NCBI GenBank assembly: GCA_043804925.1
Contig: JAZDIP010000100.1
Location: 1-61,386 of the forward strand
Direction of reading: 5' to 3'
DNA from: ChocPot-Mid sp043804925
GTDB lineage: Bacteria; Bacteroidota; Ignavibacteria; Kapaibacteriales; UBA2268
DNA length: 61,386 bases
A model generated the notes under the pieces. That model had not been told where the DNA came from and ran no database searches. It worked only from the letters and a program-made list of their open reading frames with translations. Below, one piece after another: positions 1 through 8,580 of the stretch. Both the position numbers and the translations under genes were made by a program. Within the stretch, counting starts at the first letter, position 1, and every line of letters begins with the position of its first letter.

Positions 1-1540
1 ACTCCCACTCTATAGTCCCCGGTGGTTTACTTGTAATATCATACGTTACACGATTAATACCCCGAATCTCATTGATTATCCGATTGCTCATACTTGCAAG
101 CACTTCATAAGGCATCGGAAACCAATCCGCTGTCATGCCGTCAACGCTTGTTACGGCACGCAAGGCACATACATTTTCATACGTTCGCTCATCACCCATG
201 ACACCAACAGACTGTACCGGAAGCAAAACTGCAAATGCCTGCCATATTTCATTGTAAAGTCCTGCTTTACGGATTTCTTCGATATAGATTTCATCAGCTA
301 ACTGCAATATTTGGAGTCGTTCTTTGGATATCTCACCTAAAATCCTGATTGCCAAACCGGGACCGGGGAATGGATGACGCTCGATGAACCATTCAGGAAC
401 ACCAAGCTTTCTGCCTACTTCTCGAACTTCATCCTTGAAAAGTTCCCTGAAGGGCTCAATTAATTTTAAATTCATAATAGCAGGCAAGCCGCCCACATTA
501 TGATGAGACTTGATAGTAGCAGAAGGTCCCTTCACGGATACAGACTCAATTACATCAGGATACAAAGTTCCCTGAGCAAGCCATTTAACATCCTTCAATG
601 CTTTGGCTGATTTTTCAAATACTTCAATGAATGTTGCTCCGATTATTTTTCGCTTTTTCTCAGGTTCCGAAACACCATCGAGTTTTCCCAAAAATAATTC
701 GGAAGCATCAACCAACTCGATGGGAATATGAAAAGATTCTTTGAAAAGGTCAACAATCATCTTGCTTTCATTTAAACGCATAACTCCTGTGTCTACGTGT
801 ACGCAATGCAATTGTTCACCAATAGCTTTATGAAGAAGTACCGCCGCAACAGTTGAGTCCACCCCACCGCTCAATGCGAGTAGAACATTTTCATTTCCGA
901 CCTGCTCCCGTATTGATTTAATCTGATTTTCAATGAATGACTCTGCATTCCATTGCTCGGTGCATCCGCAGATATTTCTTACGAAATTCGATAATATTTT
1001 ATTTCCCTCTGCTGAATGGTGAACTTCGGGATGAAACTGCACACCAAATACTTTTCTGTCTTTTGAACGAATAGCACAAATAGGGGAGTTGCCCGAATGT
1101 CCTATTATTTCAAAGTTTGCAGGTGGCTCGGTCAAAGCGTCGCCATGACTCATCCAAACAATTGAATTTTGAGTAACGTCTTTAAATAGGTCGTCATTTT
1201 TATCTATAATAAGTTCTGCCCTGCCGAATTCACGTTTTGCGGCTCTGTCAACGCTCCCTTTTTCCTGATATGCTATCAATTGTAAACCGTAACAAATACC
1301 AAGAGCAGGAACACCTATTTCTGACACTTTAAATGATGTATGCGGAGAACCTTCAGCATACACACTGGAAGGACCGCCCGAAAGAATAATTCCATTTGGT
1401 TTAAGTAATAGTAGTTCTTCCTTTGAGATATTAAAAGGATAAATTTCGGAATATACTCCGGCTTCCCTAACCTTTCTGGCAATCAACTGAGTATATTGAG
1501 CACCGAAATCAAGAATAATTATTTTTTCTTTTGTCTGCAT
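1..1540 (-). CDS. guaA: GMP synthase (glutamine-hydrolysing), missing only the end of the stop codon
   Basis: This enzyme converts XMP to GMP using ATP and glutamine, the last step of guanine nucleotide synthesis in the cytoplasm. The translated product starts MQTKEKIIILDFGAQYTQLI. It has the class I amidotransferase nucleophile in GICYG (Cys about residue 83) and the FHPEVHHS histidine region. The ATP-pyrophosphatase P-loop LSGGVDST lies near residue 220, and the dimerisation domain ends in KPPGTIEWE, the usual C-terminus of GuaA. About 513 residues are present, which is essentially full length. The first base of the window is the T of the stop codon, so only two bases are missing. The gene is read leftwards, and the stretch upstream of it holds a pseudogene fragment. 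Confidence 0.97.
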   Translation of the reverse strand, partial: MQTKEKIIILDFGAQYTQLIARKVREAGVYSEIYPFNISKEELLLLKPNGIILSGGPSSVYAEGSPHTSFKVSEIGVPALGICYGLQLIAYQEKGSVDRAAKREFGRAELIIDKNDDLFKDVTQNSIVWMSHGDALTEPPANFEIIGHSGNSPICAIRSKDRKVFGVQFHPEVHHSAEGNKILSNFVRNICGCTEQWNAESFIENQIKSIREQVGNENVLLALSGGVDSTVAAVLLHKAIGEQLHCVHVDTGVMRLNESKMIVDLFKESFHIPIELVDASELFLGKLDGVSEPEKKRKIIGATFIEVFEKSAKALKDVKWLAQGTLYPDVIESVSVKGPSATIKSHHNVGGLPAIMNLKLIEPFRELFKDEVREVGRKLGVPEWFIERHPFPGPGLAIRILGEISKERLQILQLADEIYIEEIRKAGLYNEIWQAFAVLLPVQSVGVMGDERTYENVCALRAVTSVDGMTADWFPMPYEVLASMSNRIINEIRGINRVTYDITSKPPGTIEWE

Positions 1541-1660
1541 AAATATATTTTCAAAATTAATTTACTAAAAAAGTAAATAGTAAGTATGTAAATTAGTAAA
1601 ATATTTTATAATAATTATTGAATGATTAATTGAGTTTGTATTCATGTTGATTTTATCAAG

Positions 1661-1771
1661 CATAACGTGTTAAAGCAATGTCATCAATCTGACGACCAGC
1701 GCCAGAGCGGATTTCTACCATTTTGTTGAAGTCAACGAAATGGTCTTAGACAGATTTACCCGCATTCTTGC
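1661..1771 (-). pseudogene. Decayed fragment of a dinD-like gene
   Basis: This stretch is a diverged copy of about 110 bases from the middle of the intact dinD gene (its positions about 3141-3251), in the same orientation. Translated leftwards it reads KNAGKSV, then a stop codon, then DHFVDFNKMVEIRSGAGRQ and DDIALTRYA. The intact gene reads KNAGESVSDHFADISKMVEI and so on. The in-frame stop and the loss of both flanks show that it is a remnant. It could come from a tandem duplication or from a second, related dinD gene that was lost. Confidence 0.85.
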
Positions 1772-1786
1772 ATCAATATTAATTTT

Positions 1787-2581
1787 CTAACGGATTCTGT
1801 AAAATATACCTAATCCTGCATTTAAATATCTTAACTTCCAATCTGTATTCTCAACAATTGCTGATAATGGATAATAATACCCTATTTCAGGTGTTAAAAT
1901 AATATTTTCAGATAGAAATATTGAGTAACTTATTTCAGCTTTTATTCCAAGAATGGAACTTAATAATTTTCGAATTTCATCATCAATAACTACAACAGTT
2001 CTATAATTATTCATGTATTTATACCCCTGTACTTTTGCAAATATCACACTATCTGTAACCATATTATAGGTTAAAAAGTTATTAGAATAAACTGGAAGGG
2101 ATAAATTGAAACCAAATCTTATCTCAAATGGGATTTCATTACAAAATTTTTGATTATATAACATATCTATGCTTAATAAATAATATTCAAGTTCAATTTT
2201 CCATTCTGTCATAGCATTAACAAGCCTCTGATTTATATTGTATGCTGGAAATGTATCACCTATATGTTGTGAATTCGTTCTAATATTATTTAAACAAAAA
2301 TTAAGGAGCAGCGAATTTATAGAATTATCACCATTTCCGAGATTATATATTAATTTTATTCCGTAATAATAACCATTACCAAAAGCAGTAGGTATTTTGT
2401 TCCAACAAAAAGGATCATCTAACTGAGTGTTAGCTTTTATTTGAACTACATTTAAATACCCAAAATTTAATCCAATAAAAGTGTGATTAAGAGAATCAGA
2501 ATTATCACAAAATAATTCATCACAACAAACTACTTTTGTAAAAAGAATAACAAAAATAATATTAATAATTAGTTTATTCAT
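1787..2581 (-). CDS. Secreted, probable outer-membrane beta-barrel protein (paralog family of three in this window)
   Basis: The function is unknown. The 264-residue product starts with a signal peptide (KLIINIIFVILFTKVVCC) and ends in aromatic-rich alternating strands (LRYLNAGLGIFYRIR), as outer-membrane barrels often do. It is clearly related along its whole length to the two proteins at 29.1-30.8 kb. Shared landmarks are GNGYYYG/GSGYYIG, the LLSIDMLYNQ block, the YRTVVVIDDEI/DRTVVLYDDEI block and the PEIGYYYPL / TDW end. Its ATG overlaps the dinD stop in an ATGA junction, so the two are probably translationally coupled. A porin-like or OmpW-like structural role is a guess from composition only. 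Confidence 0.75.
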   Translation of the reverse strand: MNKLIINIIFVILFTKVVCCDELFCDNSDSLNHTFIGLNFGYLNVVQIKANTQLDDPFCWNKIPTAFGNGYYYGIKLIYNLGNGDNSINSLLLNFCLNNIRTNSQHIGDTFPAYNINQRLVNAMTEWKIELEYYLLSIDMLYNQKFCNEIPFEIRFGFNLSLPVYSNNFLTYNMVTDSVIFAKVQGYKYMNNYRTVVVIDDEIRKLLSSILGIKAEISYSIFLSENIILTPEIGYYYPLSAIVENTDWKLRYLNAGLGIFYRIR

Positions 2582-3411
2582 TTTTTTAACTTTTTTGAGT
2601 TCTTATTATTTTCAGAATTCAATTTATGACGAACACTTTTAATATCTTCAGCCGGAGGCAAATTTTCAGGTTTTACACCTCTTTTAATTAATATTTTTCT
2701 AACTGCTAAATTATTGTCAATATGTTCTTTAGCGATTGGTTTTTCTCCCTGCAAATCTTTTTCAACGACATTATGACTGGTAAGTTCTGTAGCAAAATCC
2801 TTTGCTTTAATTGTAAGAGTTGGAAGAAAGTCCGCTAATGGTCTTTTCTCAGGTATCATCAACTTCTTCTTCATATCAATAGTCGAATAACCACCAAATA
2901 AAGCATGGTCTCCCTGCGAACGAATCTTTGCAAATCCTTTGCTGTCAATACCACGTTCATAAATGATTTTGGATAATTTCGATTCCGAATTCGAGAGTTT
3001 TTCCCTTGCTGTAACTCTGGAAATATCGAGTAATCTTTTTTCGATTATCTCTTGCTTTCTTGTTTGCACTGCAAAATATGATTGAGCAAATGCTACCTCG
3101 GATTTTGTTGGGTCTCCATTCTGTGCAATAAGGTAACATGCATAACGTGTTAATGCAATGTCATCAACCTGACGATTAGTGCCAGAGCCGATTTCGACCA
3201 TTTTGCTGATATCAGCAAAATGGTCTGAGACAGACTCACCCGCATTCTTACAAGATTCCTTTGCCTTGTCAATAGCATTAAGAAAATTACGCCATTGCGT
3301 ATATTGAAAAATTTCCTGAAGTTCTCTTGCACTCCAGCACTCTATGCCTTCATAAATATAGCAGGCATTTTCAAACTGCTCAAATAATTCTTTTATAAGT
3401 TCTTTTTTCAT
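2578..3411 (-). CDS. dinD: DNA damage-inducible protein D (DinD)
   Basis: The 277 residues match the E. coli DinD family in length and order. They include an N-terminal FEQFENACYIYEGIECWSAR region, the KMVEIGSG block, the DDIALTRYACYLIAQNGDP block, and the central FAVQTRKQEI and HALFGGYST motifs. In E. coli, DinD is SOS-induced and interferes with RecA filaments. I found no recognisable LexA box upstream, so SOS control here is not shown. The gene probably forms a two-gene unit with the barrel-like protein downstream, which is an odd partner. A decayed relative of the gene lies about 0.8 kb further downstream, which suggests that this locus has been duplicated or exchanged. Confidence 0.9.
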   Translation of the reverse strand: MKKELIKELFEQFENACYIYEGIECWSARELQEIFQYTQWRNFLNAIDKAKESCKNAGESVSDHFADISKMVEIGSGTNRQVDDIALTRYACYLIAQNGDPTKSEVAFAQSYFAVQTRKQEIIEKRLLDISRVTAREKLSNSESKLSKIIYERGIDSKGFAKIRSQGDHALFGGYSTIDMKKKLMIPEKRPLADFLPTLTIKAKDFATELTSHNVVEKDLQGEKPIAKEHIDNNLAVRKILIKRGVKPENLPPAEDIKSVRHKLNSENNKNSKKLKK

Positions 3412-3617
3412 TATAATATACTACAATTGTGAGAAAGAAAAACAATAACTGCAAAAATAACAAAAAGAGATTAAAAAATTTGAGTGTTGGAATTAGAAAA
3501 CTCATTATTTTCCATTTAAATTAGCGAATAATCATATAATTAATTAATTTTGAAATATCATTATTTTACTTTTAGTAAAAAATTTATAAATAATCTGTTT
3601 ATTAATAATTTGAATTT

Positions 3618-5777
3618 ATGAAAAATATAGATTTAAAGAAATTACTAACTGTTGGAGACTTATTTACAATTGGTTTAGTGATTCTCGGATTCTTAATTGC
3701 AGTTTTTGTTGATATGGTATCAATGAAAATTATAGGCATTTCCCTGTCTATTCTTGGGATAGTAAGGTCAGTTATGATATTAACTTATCGTATCAATTTG
3801 ATGATGAACGCGAATAAATTAAGAACCAAACCCGCTTCCCAGGATTACAAAACAACCGAAAGGAAAGATAAAAAAGCAAAACGCTTGGTAATTGAAGATT
3901 TTCCTTCTGGAAAAGTTAACCAAAATAATGAAGTAGTTCGGGATTTAAAAGATTACACAAAGGAAATAACTGAAGAAGAGGGTTTTAGATTATTAGACGA
4001 AAATTCGGAACTTAGTCAGCAACAGCCACAAATCACAACAACAGAAGATATAAAATTGAAATTCGATAGTTCCGAAATTCAGGACTTTGAATTTGAAGAA
4101 GAGTTTTCAGGAATGAAAGTAGTAAATAAGGAAAAGCAAGTTGATGAAAAAATTACAATTGATACAACAAAAGAAGAATCCAATGTTACTGAAACTCAAG
4201 AGCTTGAAATTGAGAAAAAACCAGAATCTTACATAAAAATAAACGAAGATTATAAGAGGGAAAAAATTGATATACCATTATCCGATTTAATGGAAACCGA
4301 CCCTGCATCTGGTTTGGAGCCACGAAAAGAATTTGAATACTTGCTCACCAGAGTCTTAAAGATTGTGAAAGGAGTTACCAATACAAAGACCGCAGTATTT
4401 ATTTTAGTCAATTCCGATAGAAAAGAACTTATTATCGAAGCATTCGATTCGGATGTTCCGGGATTGATTGCGGCAAGAAGGCGTATTCCTTTTGGCAATG
4501 ACATTGTCAGCCAAATTGGAAAAAGCATGAAGCCGGAGATACTGACAGAAATAAGTCCAAGTGCTGAATTGGACTTAATTCCATATTATACAAAAAATAT
4601 TGGAATTTCCTCATTCTTTGGTATGCCGGTATTTTTCAACAATTCTATTATAGGTGTTTTGTGTGTTGATTCTGAAGAAACAAATTCTTATGATACTTCT
4701 ATTGTTAGTTTATTTGGCAATTTCGCAAAACTAATTGGAAATTTAGTAAAAAGTTATACGGCAAAATATGATTTATTACAGGATTCGAGAACACTTTCCG
4801 CTGTCAATCAATTCAGGGAAATGCTAAATAAAGAAAGTCTGAGTCTTAAAGCATTATACGATTCTTTACTCGATTCCGCAAAAGGTGTATTCGAAAATGC
4901 CATTACAGGTGTTATTGGTTTTGACACTGATTTAAACCAATGGATAGTATTGAATTCAATTAACAAAAACTATCCCGACAACATAGAAAACGGCTTGACA
5001 GTATCTCCACATTCTTTAGCAGGTTCTGCTGTCTATAGCGACAAAATTGTTGTGAATGTACCCAATATTTCTGACCAAGTCAGGATAAATGAAAGGGAAA
5101 TCAAACTCGATTCCGGCTTCTTTATAGCAGTGCCGCTAAAATCATTTACAGGTAATTACGGAGCATTATTTGTCGAAGGTGTAAATAGTTCCGACGTTAC
5201 GTCTTATGAAGTTAATATATTAACTACATTAACTTCCCATGCCGCATCCACAATCGAGCAATTGCACTTTGCCGACATGCTCAAAAAAGGATTGCTCTTT
5301 GACCCATTATCCGGTTTGCTGAACACTCCTGCTTTTATGAAAAGATTGAACGAAGAAGTTTTACGAAGCATAGATTTTGGATATCCGTTAACTTTATGCT
5401 TAATCAAAATCGATAAGTATCAAGCAATTGACCCAAAGATACACCCGGACCGTTCGGAATTGGTTTTGCAGCATGTTTTGGAGATTATACAAAGTAAACT
5501 CAGACCTTATGATTTATTAGGTAGAGCCGACTCAAATATTTTCGGTGTTGTTCTGATTGACGTTGCTATAAATGATGCCAAAACATGGGCTGAAAAATTA
5601 AGGTCGGATGTTGCAATATCCATTGTAAAAATAAAATCCGACAGCTTTAGTGTTACTATAAGTATGGGCGTTGCACAACTTGGCAAGGACGAAGCTTTGA
5701 ATGATATTTTTGATAATGCAAAAGAAATGCTAAAGCTTTCCGCAAAAAATGCAAATACTGTTACTGTTTTTGAATAA
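3618..5777 (+). CDS. Membrane protein with two GAF domains and a degenerate GGDEF domain
   Basis: This 719-residue protein has two N-terminal membrane helices (about residues 13-55) joined by a very short turn. An acidic, Glu/Thr-rich linker follows (about 65-225), then two GAF-like sensor domains (about 230-385 and 405-555). The C-terminus has a diguanylate-cyclase fold starting at FDPLSGLLNTPAFMKRL. In that domain the loop that should read RYGGDEF reads RADSNIF (about residues 635-642), and the second metal-site region reads LIKIDKYQ. Cyclic di-GMP synthesis is therefore unlikely, and the domain may be a GTP sensor or a dimerisation module. The gene stands alone. The upstream spacer is AT-rich with no clear promoter. 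Confidence 0.85.
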   Translation: MKNIDLKKLLTVGDLFTIGLVILGFLIAVFVDMVSMKIIGISLSILGIVRSVMILTYRINLMMNANKLRTKPASQDYKTTERKDKKAKRLVIEDFPSGKVNQNNEVVRDLKDYTKEITEEEGFRLLDENSELSQQQPQITTTEDIKLKFDSSEIQDFEFEEEFSGMKVVNKEKQVDEKITIDTTKEESNVTETQELEIEKKPESYIKINEDYKREKIDIPLSDLMETDPASGLEPRKEFEYLLTRVLKIVKGVTNTKTAVFILVNSDRKELIIEAFDSDVPGLIAARRRIPFGNDIVSQIGKSMKPEILTEISPSAELDLIPYYTKNIGISSFFGMPVFFNNSIIGVLCVDSEETNSYDTSIVSLFGNFAKLIGNLVKSYTAKYDLLQDSRTLSAVNQFREMLNKESLSLKALYDSLLDSAKGVFENAITGVIGFDTDLNQWIVLNSINKNYPDNIENGLTVSPHSLAGSAVYSDKIVVNVPNISDQVRINEREIKLDSGFFIAVPLKSFTGNYGALFVEGVNSSDVTSYEVNILTTLTSHAASTIEQLHFADMLKKGLLFDPLSGLLNTPAFMKRLNEEVLRSIDFGYPLTLCLIKIDKYQAIDPKIHPDRSELVLQHVLEIIQSKLRPYDLLGRADSNIFGVVLIDVAINDAKTWAEKLRSDVAISIVKIKSDSFSVTISMGVAQLGKDEALNDIFDNAKEMLKLSAKNANTVTVFE

Positions 5778-5852
5778 ACGATAATTTGTTCACTCAACCG
5801 AAATCATTTGTTTAATAACCATACTTATGTTATTTTTGTTTTCTGAAAAATT

Positions 5853-5928
5853 CGGCGTGTGGCGCAGCCAGGTTTAGCGTACTACTTTGGGGTAGTAGGG
5901 GTCGCCGGTTCAAATCCGGCCACGCCGA
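5853..5928 (+). tRNA. tRNA-Pro (GGG anticodon)
   Basis: The acceptor stem CGGCGTG pairs perfectly with CACGCCG, and the discriminator is A, giving the C1-G72/A73 identity set of bacterial tRNA-Pro. The D stem is GCGC/GCGT. The anticodon stem CTACT/AGTAG encloses the loop TTGGGGT with anticodon GGG. The T arm contains GGTTCAAATCC. CCA is not encoded. Confidence 0.95.
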
Positions 5929-5942
5929 CAAAATAAATTCTA

Positions 5943-5992
5943 AGTTTTGAGTTTTGAGTTTTGAGTTTTGAGTTTTGAGTTTTGAGTTTTGG
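5943..5992 (+). repeat. Heptamer tandem repeat (GTTTTGA)n
   Basis: About seven near-perfect copies of the 7-base unit GTTTTGA follow directly after tRNA-Pro. No reading frame of note crosses it. Confidence 0.9.
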
Positions 5993-6000
5993 ATTATTTT

Positions 6001-6117
6001 TCGGTTCACGGTTCTCGTTCACGATAATTCCGTCTTCAGACTTCTGTCTTCTGACTTCTGTCTTCCGACTTCTCCACAAACTTCTATTTTCTAAATTCTA
6101 TCTTCTATTTTCTAAAG
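6001..6117 (+). repeat. Degenerate CTTCTGTCTTC-type simple repeat
   Basis: A pyrimidine-rich stretch built from variants of CTTCTGTCTTCTGACTT and then CTATTTTCTAAATTCTATCTT fills the spacer between the two tRNA genes. It looks like the same type of imperfect short-word repeat seen in other spacers of the window. Confidence 0.7.
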
Positions 6118-6120
6118 CCG

Positions 6121-6202
6121 CGGAGGATGAGGGACTCGAACCCCCACAGGTGTGAACCCGGCGGTTTTCAAGACCGCTGCAATACCATTATGCGAATCCT
6201 CC
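6121..6202 (-). tRNA. tRNA-Ser (TGA anticodon)
   Basis: On the minus strand the acceptor stem GGAGGAT pairs with ATCCTCC, with discriminator G. The anticodon stem GCGGT/ACCGC encloses CTTGAAA with anticodon TGA. The long variable arm (CGGGT...ACCTG) marks a class II serine tRNA, and the T arm GGGGG/CCCTC encloses TTCGAGT. CCA is not encoded. Confidence 0.95.
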
Positions 6203-6520
6203 TTTACCGCAAAATTTCGGATTACAAAAATACATATTTTTCAAAAGATATTCAAATATAATTAACCTGTATTATAAATAACAAGAATTTTAAAGCTAAT
6301 TTTCTTATATAACTAAATAATAATTGAATTAATTTTCTATAAATGCAGACCAATTCATATTGAATTTTCAATAATCCAATTTAATAATTTTTTTTGACGA
6401 TTTGGAAAAAATAACTATATTATGTTTTGAAAAGTATCATTATTTCTTTTTTTCGAGGAATTTCAAACCTTTGAAAGAATTAGTTGAGGAAATTTTTTTA
6501 TAAAATATTCTTATAGAATT
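6203..6520 (+). promoter_or_regulatory. AT-rich spacer upstream of the TonB-receptor operon, with a possible promoter
   Basis: This 318-base spacer holds no gene. A sigma70-like pair, TTGACG (6394-6399) and TATATT (6416-6421) with a 16-base gap, lies about 100 bases before the receptor start. A TATG-TTTTG string directly after it could instead be part of a Bacteroidetes-type -7 element. The long leader could carry regulation, but I see no recognisable riboswitch. Confidence 0.3.
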
Positions 6521-8575
6521 ATGGAAAAAAAACAATTTTTTTGGACAGCAATTTTTTCATTTAATACTTTAATTGCTACCTTCGTATTAAGATATTTTAA
6601 TCATTTTAGGTTAAATTATTTTCTATTTGTTTTTCCTCTTTTATCAATGATATTGCTTCCAATCCAGTTGTTGTCACAAGCAGACAGTATAGATATATAT
6701 GATTTGAATTTCACACAATTATCAAAAATAAAAATAACTACAGCAAGCAAGGTAGAACAAACAATTAACGAAATTCCATCAACAATTTTCATAATCACAT
6801 CAAGGGAAATAAAGGAAAGAGGTTATTTCACTCTTGAAGAAGCATTATCAGACCTTACCGGTTTTCAATTCAGAAATATTCAAGGAATTAACAGTTATGT
6901 CTTTCAGCGTGGAATCCCAAATCAGAATAATTTAACTTTGATTCTGATTGATGGTGTACAGGTTAATGAAATAAATTCAGGTGGTTTTTACGCAGGTGGT
7001 CAATATATTTTATCAAATGTAGAACGAATTGAAGTAATGTACGGACCTTCTTCAGTTGTATACGGTACAAACGCTGTTAATGGTATTATTAATATAATAA
7101 CAAAAAAACCTGAAAGTAATAGTCTGATAGCTAAAGGTTTAATTGGCTCATTCAATACTTCAAATGTTGATTTAAACCTTTCTTTAACTAATGAAGAAAA
7201 AACTTTAGGAATTTTGTTTTCAGGAATGTTCAAAACTTCTGAAAAGGCAAATTTGGCTGGCAAAGAGGGTGATTATAATTGGACAAATGAAATGGATAAT
7301 TTTGAAGATGATTATTCATTTGACCTGAAGGTTCAAGCAGGAAATTTTATTTTTGGAACAAACTTTCTCCAAAAACAAACATCCCGAGCTACTTCGACAA
7401 AGTCAATTGGTACTATATATAGCGACCATGGAACATTTTGGAATATCAGATTTATAAACAACTATATCAAATATTATAAAAATTTATCCGATAATATAAA
7501 ATTTTCCTCAACCTTATTCAATCGGAATGCAACAGTACTCGATAACTCAATTTATGCAGTTGTTGATACTGCACAGATTGGATGTTCCAGACCAAATAAT
7601 TTGATGGGTTTTGAGAATATTATCAATTACAAAATAAGTGATATCTTTTCGGCTAATGGGGGTGTTTCTCTTGAATATGAGCAATTAGCCAAAGGATTTT
7701 CTTTTTCTTTCAGCGATTCATCTGATATTAAACCACCTGCTCCAACTAAGCCGGAGATGTTAAATAATTATCTTGGCAGTATATTTATAGAACCGCAATT
7801 GACATTATTTAAAAATCTTTATATTTCGGCAGGACTGCGATATGATAACAGTAGTGTTTATCATCAGGTTATTACTCCACGTATGGGAATGAGCTATTCT
7901 TACGATAAACATGTTTTTAGATTATCTTATTCTGAGGCATTCAGAGCTCCGAAGCCATGGGACTATACCGATGGTTTGGGAAATCCTGAGCTTATGCCTG
8001 AAATCATGAAATCACTTGAAACTGCAATTTCCTTATCTATATTGGAAAATTACAGAATTGATATTATTGGATATAACAATTATCTCAATAATGCTTTATA
8101 TAAGGAAGTTAGTGAGTCAGGTTACAGATGGATAAATAGTGGTGAAATTCACACTTTAGGTTTTGAAATTTATTTAAGATATACCTCACAGCATTTTAAA
8201 TCATCACTTAATTATACTTTTAATGACAGTCATAATAAGTTGAATGAAGTAGTTCCTGAAATTAGTCAGCATAGTGCCAATTTTAGTATTACTTATCAAT
8301 TTTTCAAACATTTCACTTTTAACTTCAGAGCGAATTATTTGGGGGAAAGAAGAAATACAAAAATTATTGCTACAACTAATAGTTTTGATGTAGGTCCTTA
8401 TTTTATTTTTCATTCGGCATTGTCTTTAATCAATTATTATGATTTCGATATTCAATTATTAGTTAAAAATCTGTTCAACGAGGAATATTATCATACTTCA
8501 AATTCCGGACCGGATAGATACCGTCAAGCTCAACGAACTGTTTTATTATCTGTAGCATACAAAATAGAAATATAA
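6521..8575 (+). CDS. TonB-dependent outer-membrane receptor
   Basis: This 684-residue receptor should move or sense a ligand at the outer membrane using TonB energy. After an unusually long hydrophobic N-terminus, the mature part begins near LLSQADSIDIYDL. A TonB-box-like ITTASKVEQTINEIPSTIFIIT follows. The plug domain then has RGYFTLEEALSDLTGFQ, the RGIPNQNNLTLILIDGVQVNE motif and the VERIEVMYGPSSVVYGTNAVNGIINIITKK signature (about residues 70-195). The rest is beta-barrel and ends in VLLSVAYKIEI. Downstream, after six bases, comes a kinase with a YfiR-like sensor. This suggests the receptor serves a signalling unit as much as nutrient uptake. The ligand is unknown, and no metal or vitamin operon marker is nearby. 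The start could be internal, because the first 45 residues are not a typical signal peptide. Confidence 0.92.
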   Translation: MEKKQFFWTAIFSFNTLIATFVLRYFNHFRLNYFLFVFPLLSMILLPIQLLSQADSIDIYDLNFTQLSKIKITTASKVEQTINEIPSTIFIITSREIKERGYFTLEEALSDLTGFQFRNIQGINSYVFQRGIPNQNNLTLILIDGVQVNEINSGGFYAGGQYILSNVERIEVMYGPSSVVYGTNAVNGIINIITKKPESNSLIAKGLIGSFNTSNVDLNLSLTNEEKTLGILFSGMFKTSEKANLAGKEGDYNWTNEMDNFEDDYSFDLKVQAGNFIFGTNFLQKQTSRATSTKSIGTIYSDHGTFWNIRFINNYIKYYKNLSDNIKFSSTLFNRNATVLDNSIYAVVDTAQIGCSRPNNLMGFENIINYKISDIFSANGGVSLEYEQLAKGFSFSFSDSSDIKPPAPTKPEMLNNYLGSIFIEPQLTLFKNLYISAGLRYDNSSVYHQVITPRMGMSYSYDKHVFRLSYSEAFRAPKPWDYTDGLGNPELMPEIMKSLETAISLSILENYRIDIIGYNNYLNNALYKEVSESGYRWINSGEIHTLGFEIYLRYTSQHFKSSLNYTFNDSHNKLNEVVPEISQHSANFSITYQFFKHFTFNFRANYLGERRNTKIIATTNSFDVGPYFIFHSALSLINYYDFDIQLLVKNLFNEEYYHTSNSGPDRYRQAQRTVLLSVAYKIEI

Positions 8576-8580
8576 ATCTT

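Noticed and set aside
1541..1660. Possible purine riboswitch upstream of guaA
   Set aside because: The guaA start is at 1540 and the leader is AT-rich without any recognisable conserved purine-riboswitch core; the only structured part is the dinD remnant.
5882..6079. Open frame of 65 codons crossing tRNA-Pro and the heptamer repeat
   Set aside because: It covers a functional tRNA and a simple repeat and has no similarity to known proteins, so it is chance coding.
5943..6117. Possible CRISPR or phage attachment region next to the tRNA genes
   Set aside because: It is a simple 7-base tandem repeat and a degenerate pyrimidine repeat. There is no integrase and no copy of the tRNA end downstream.
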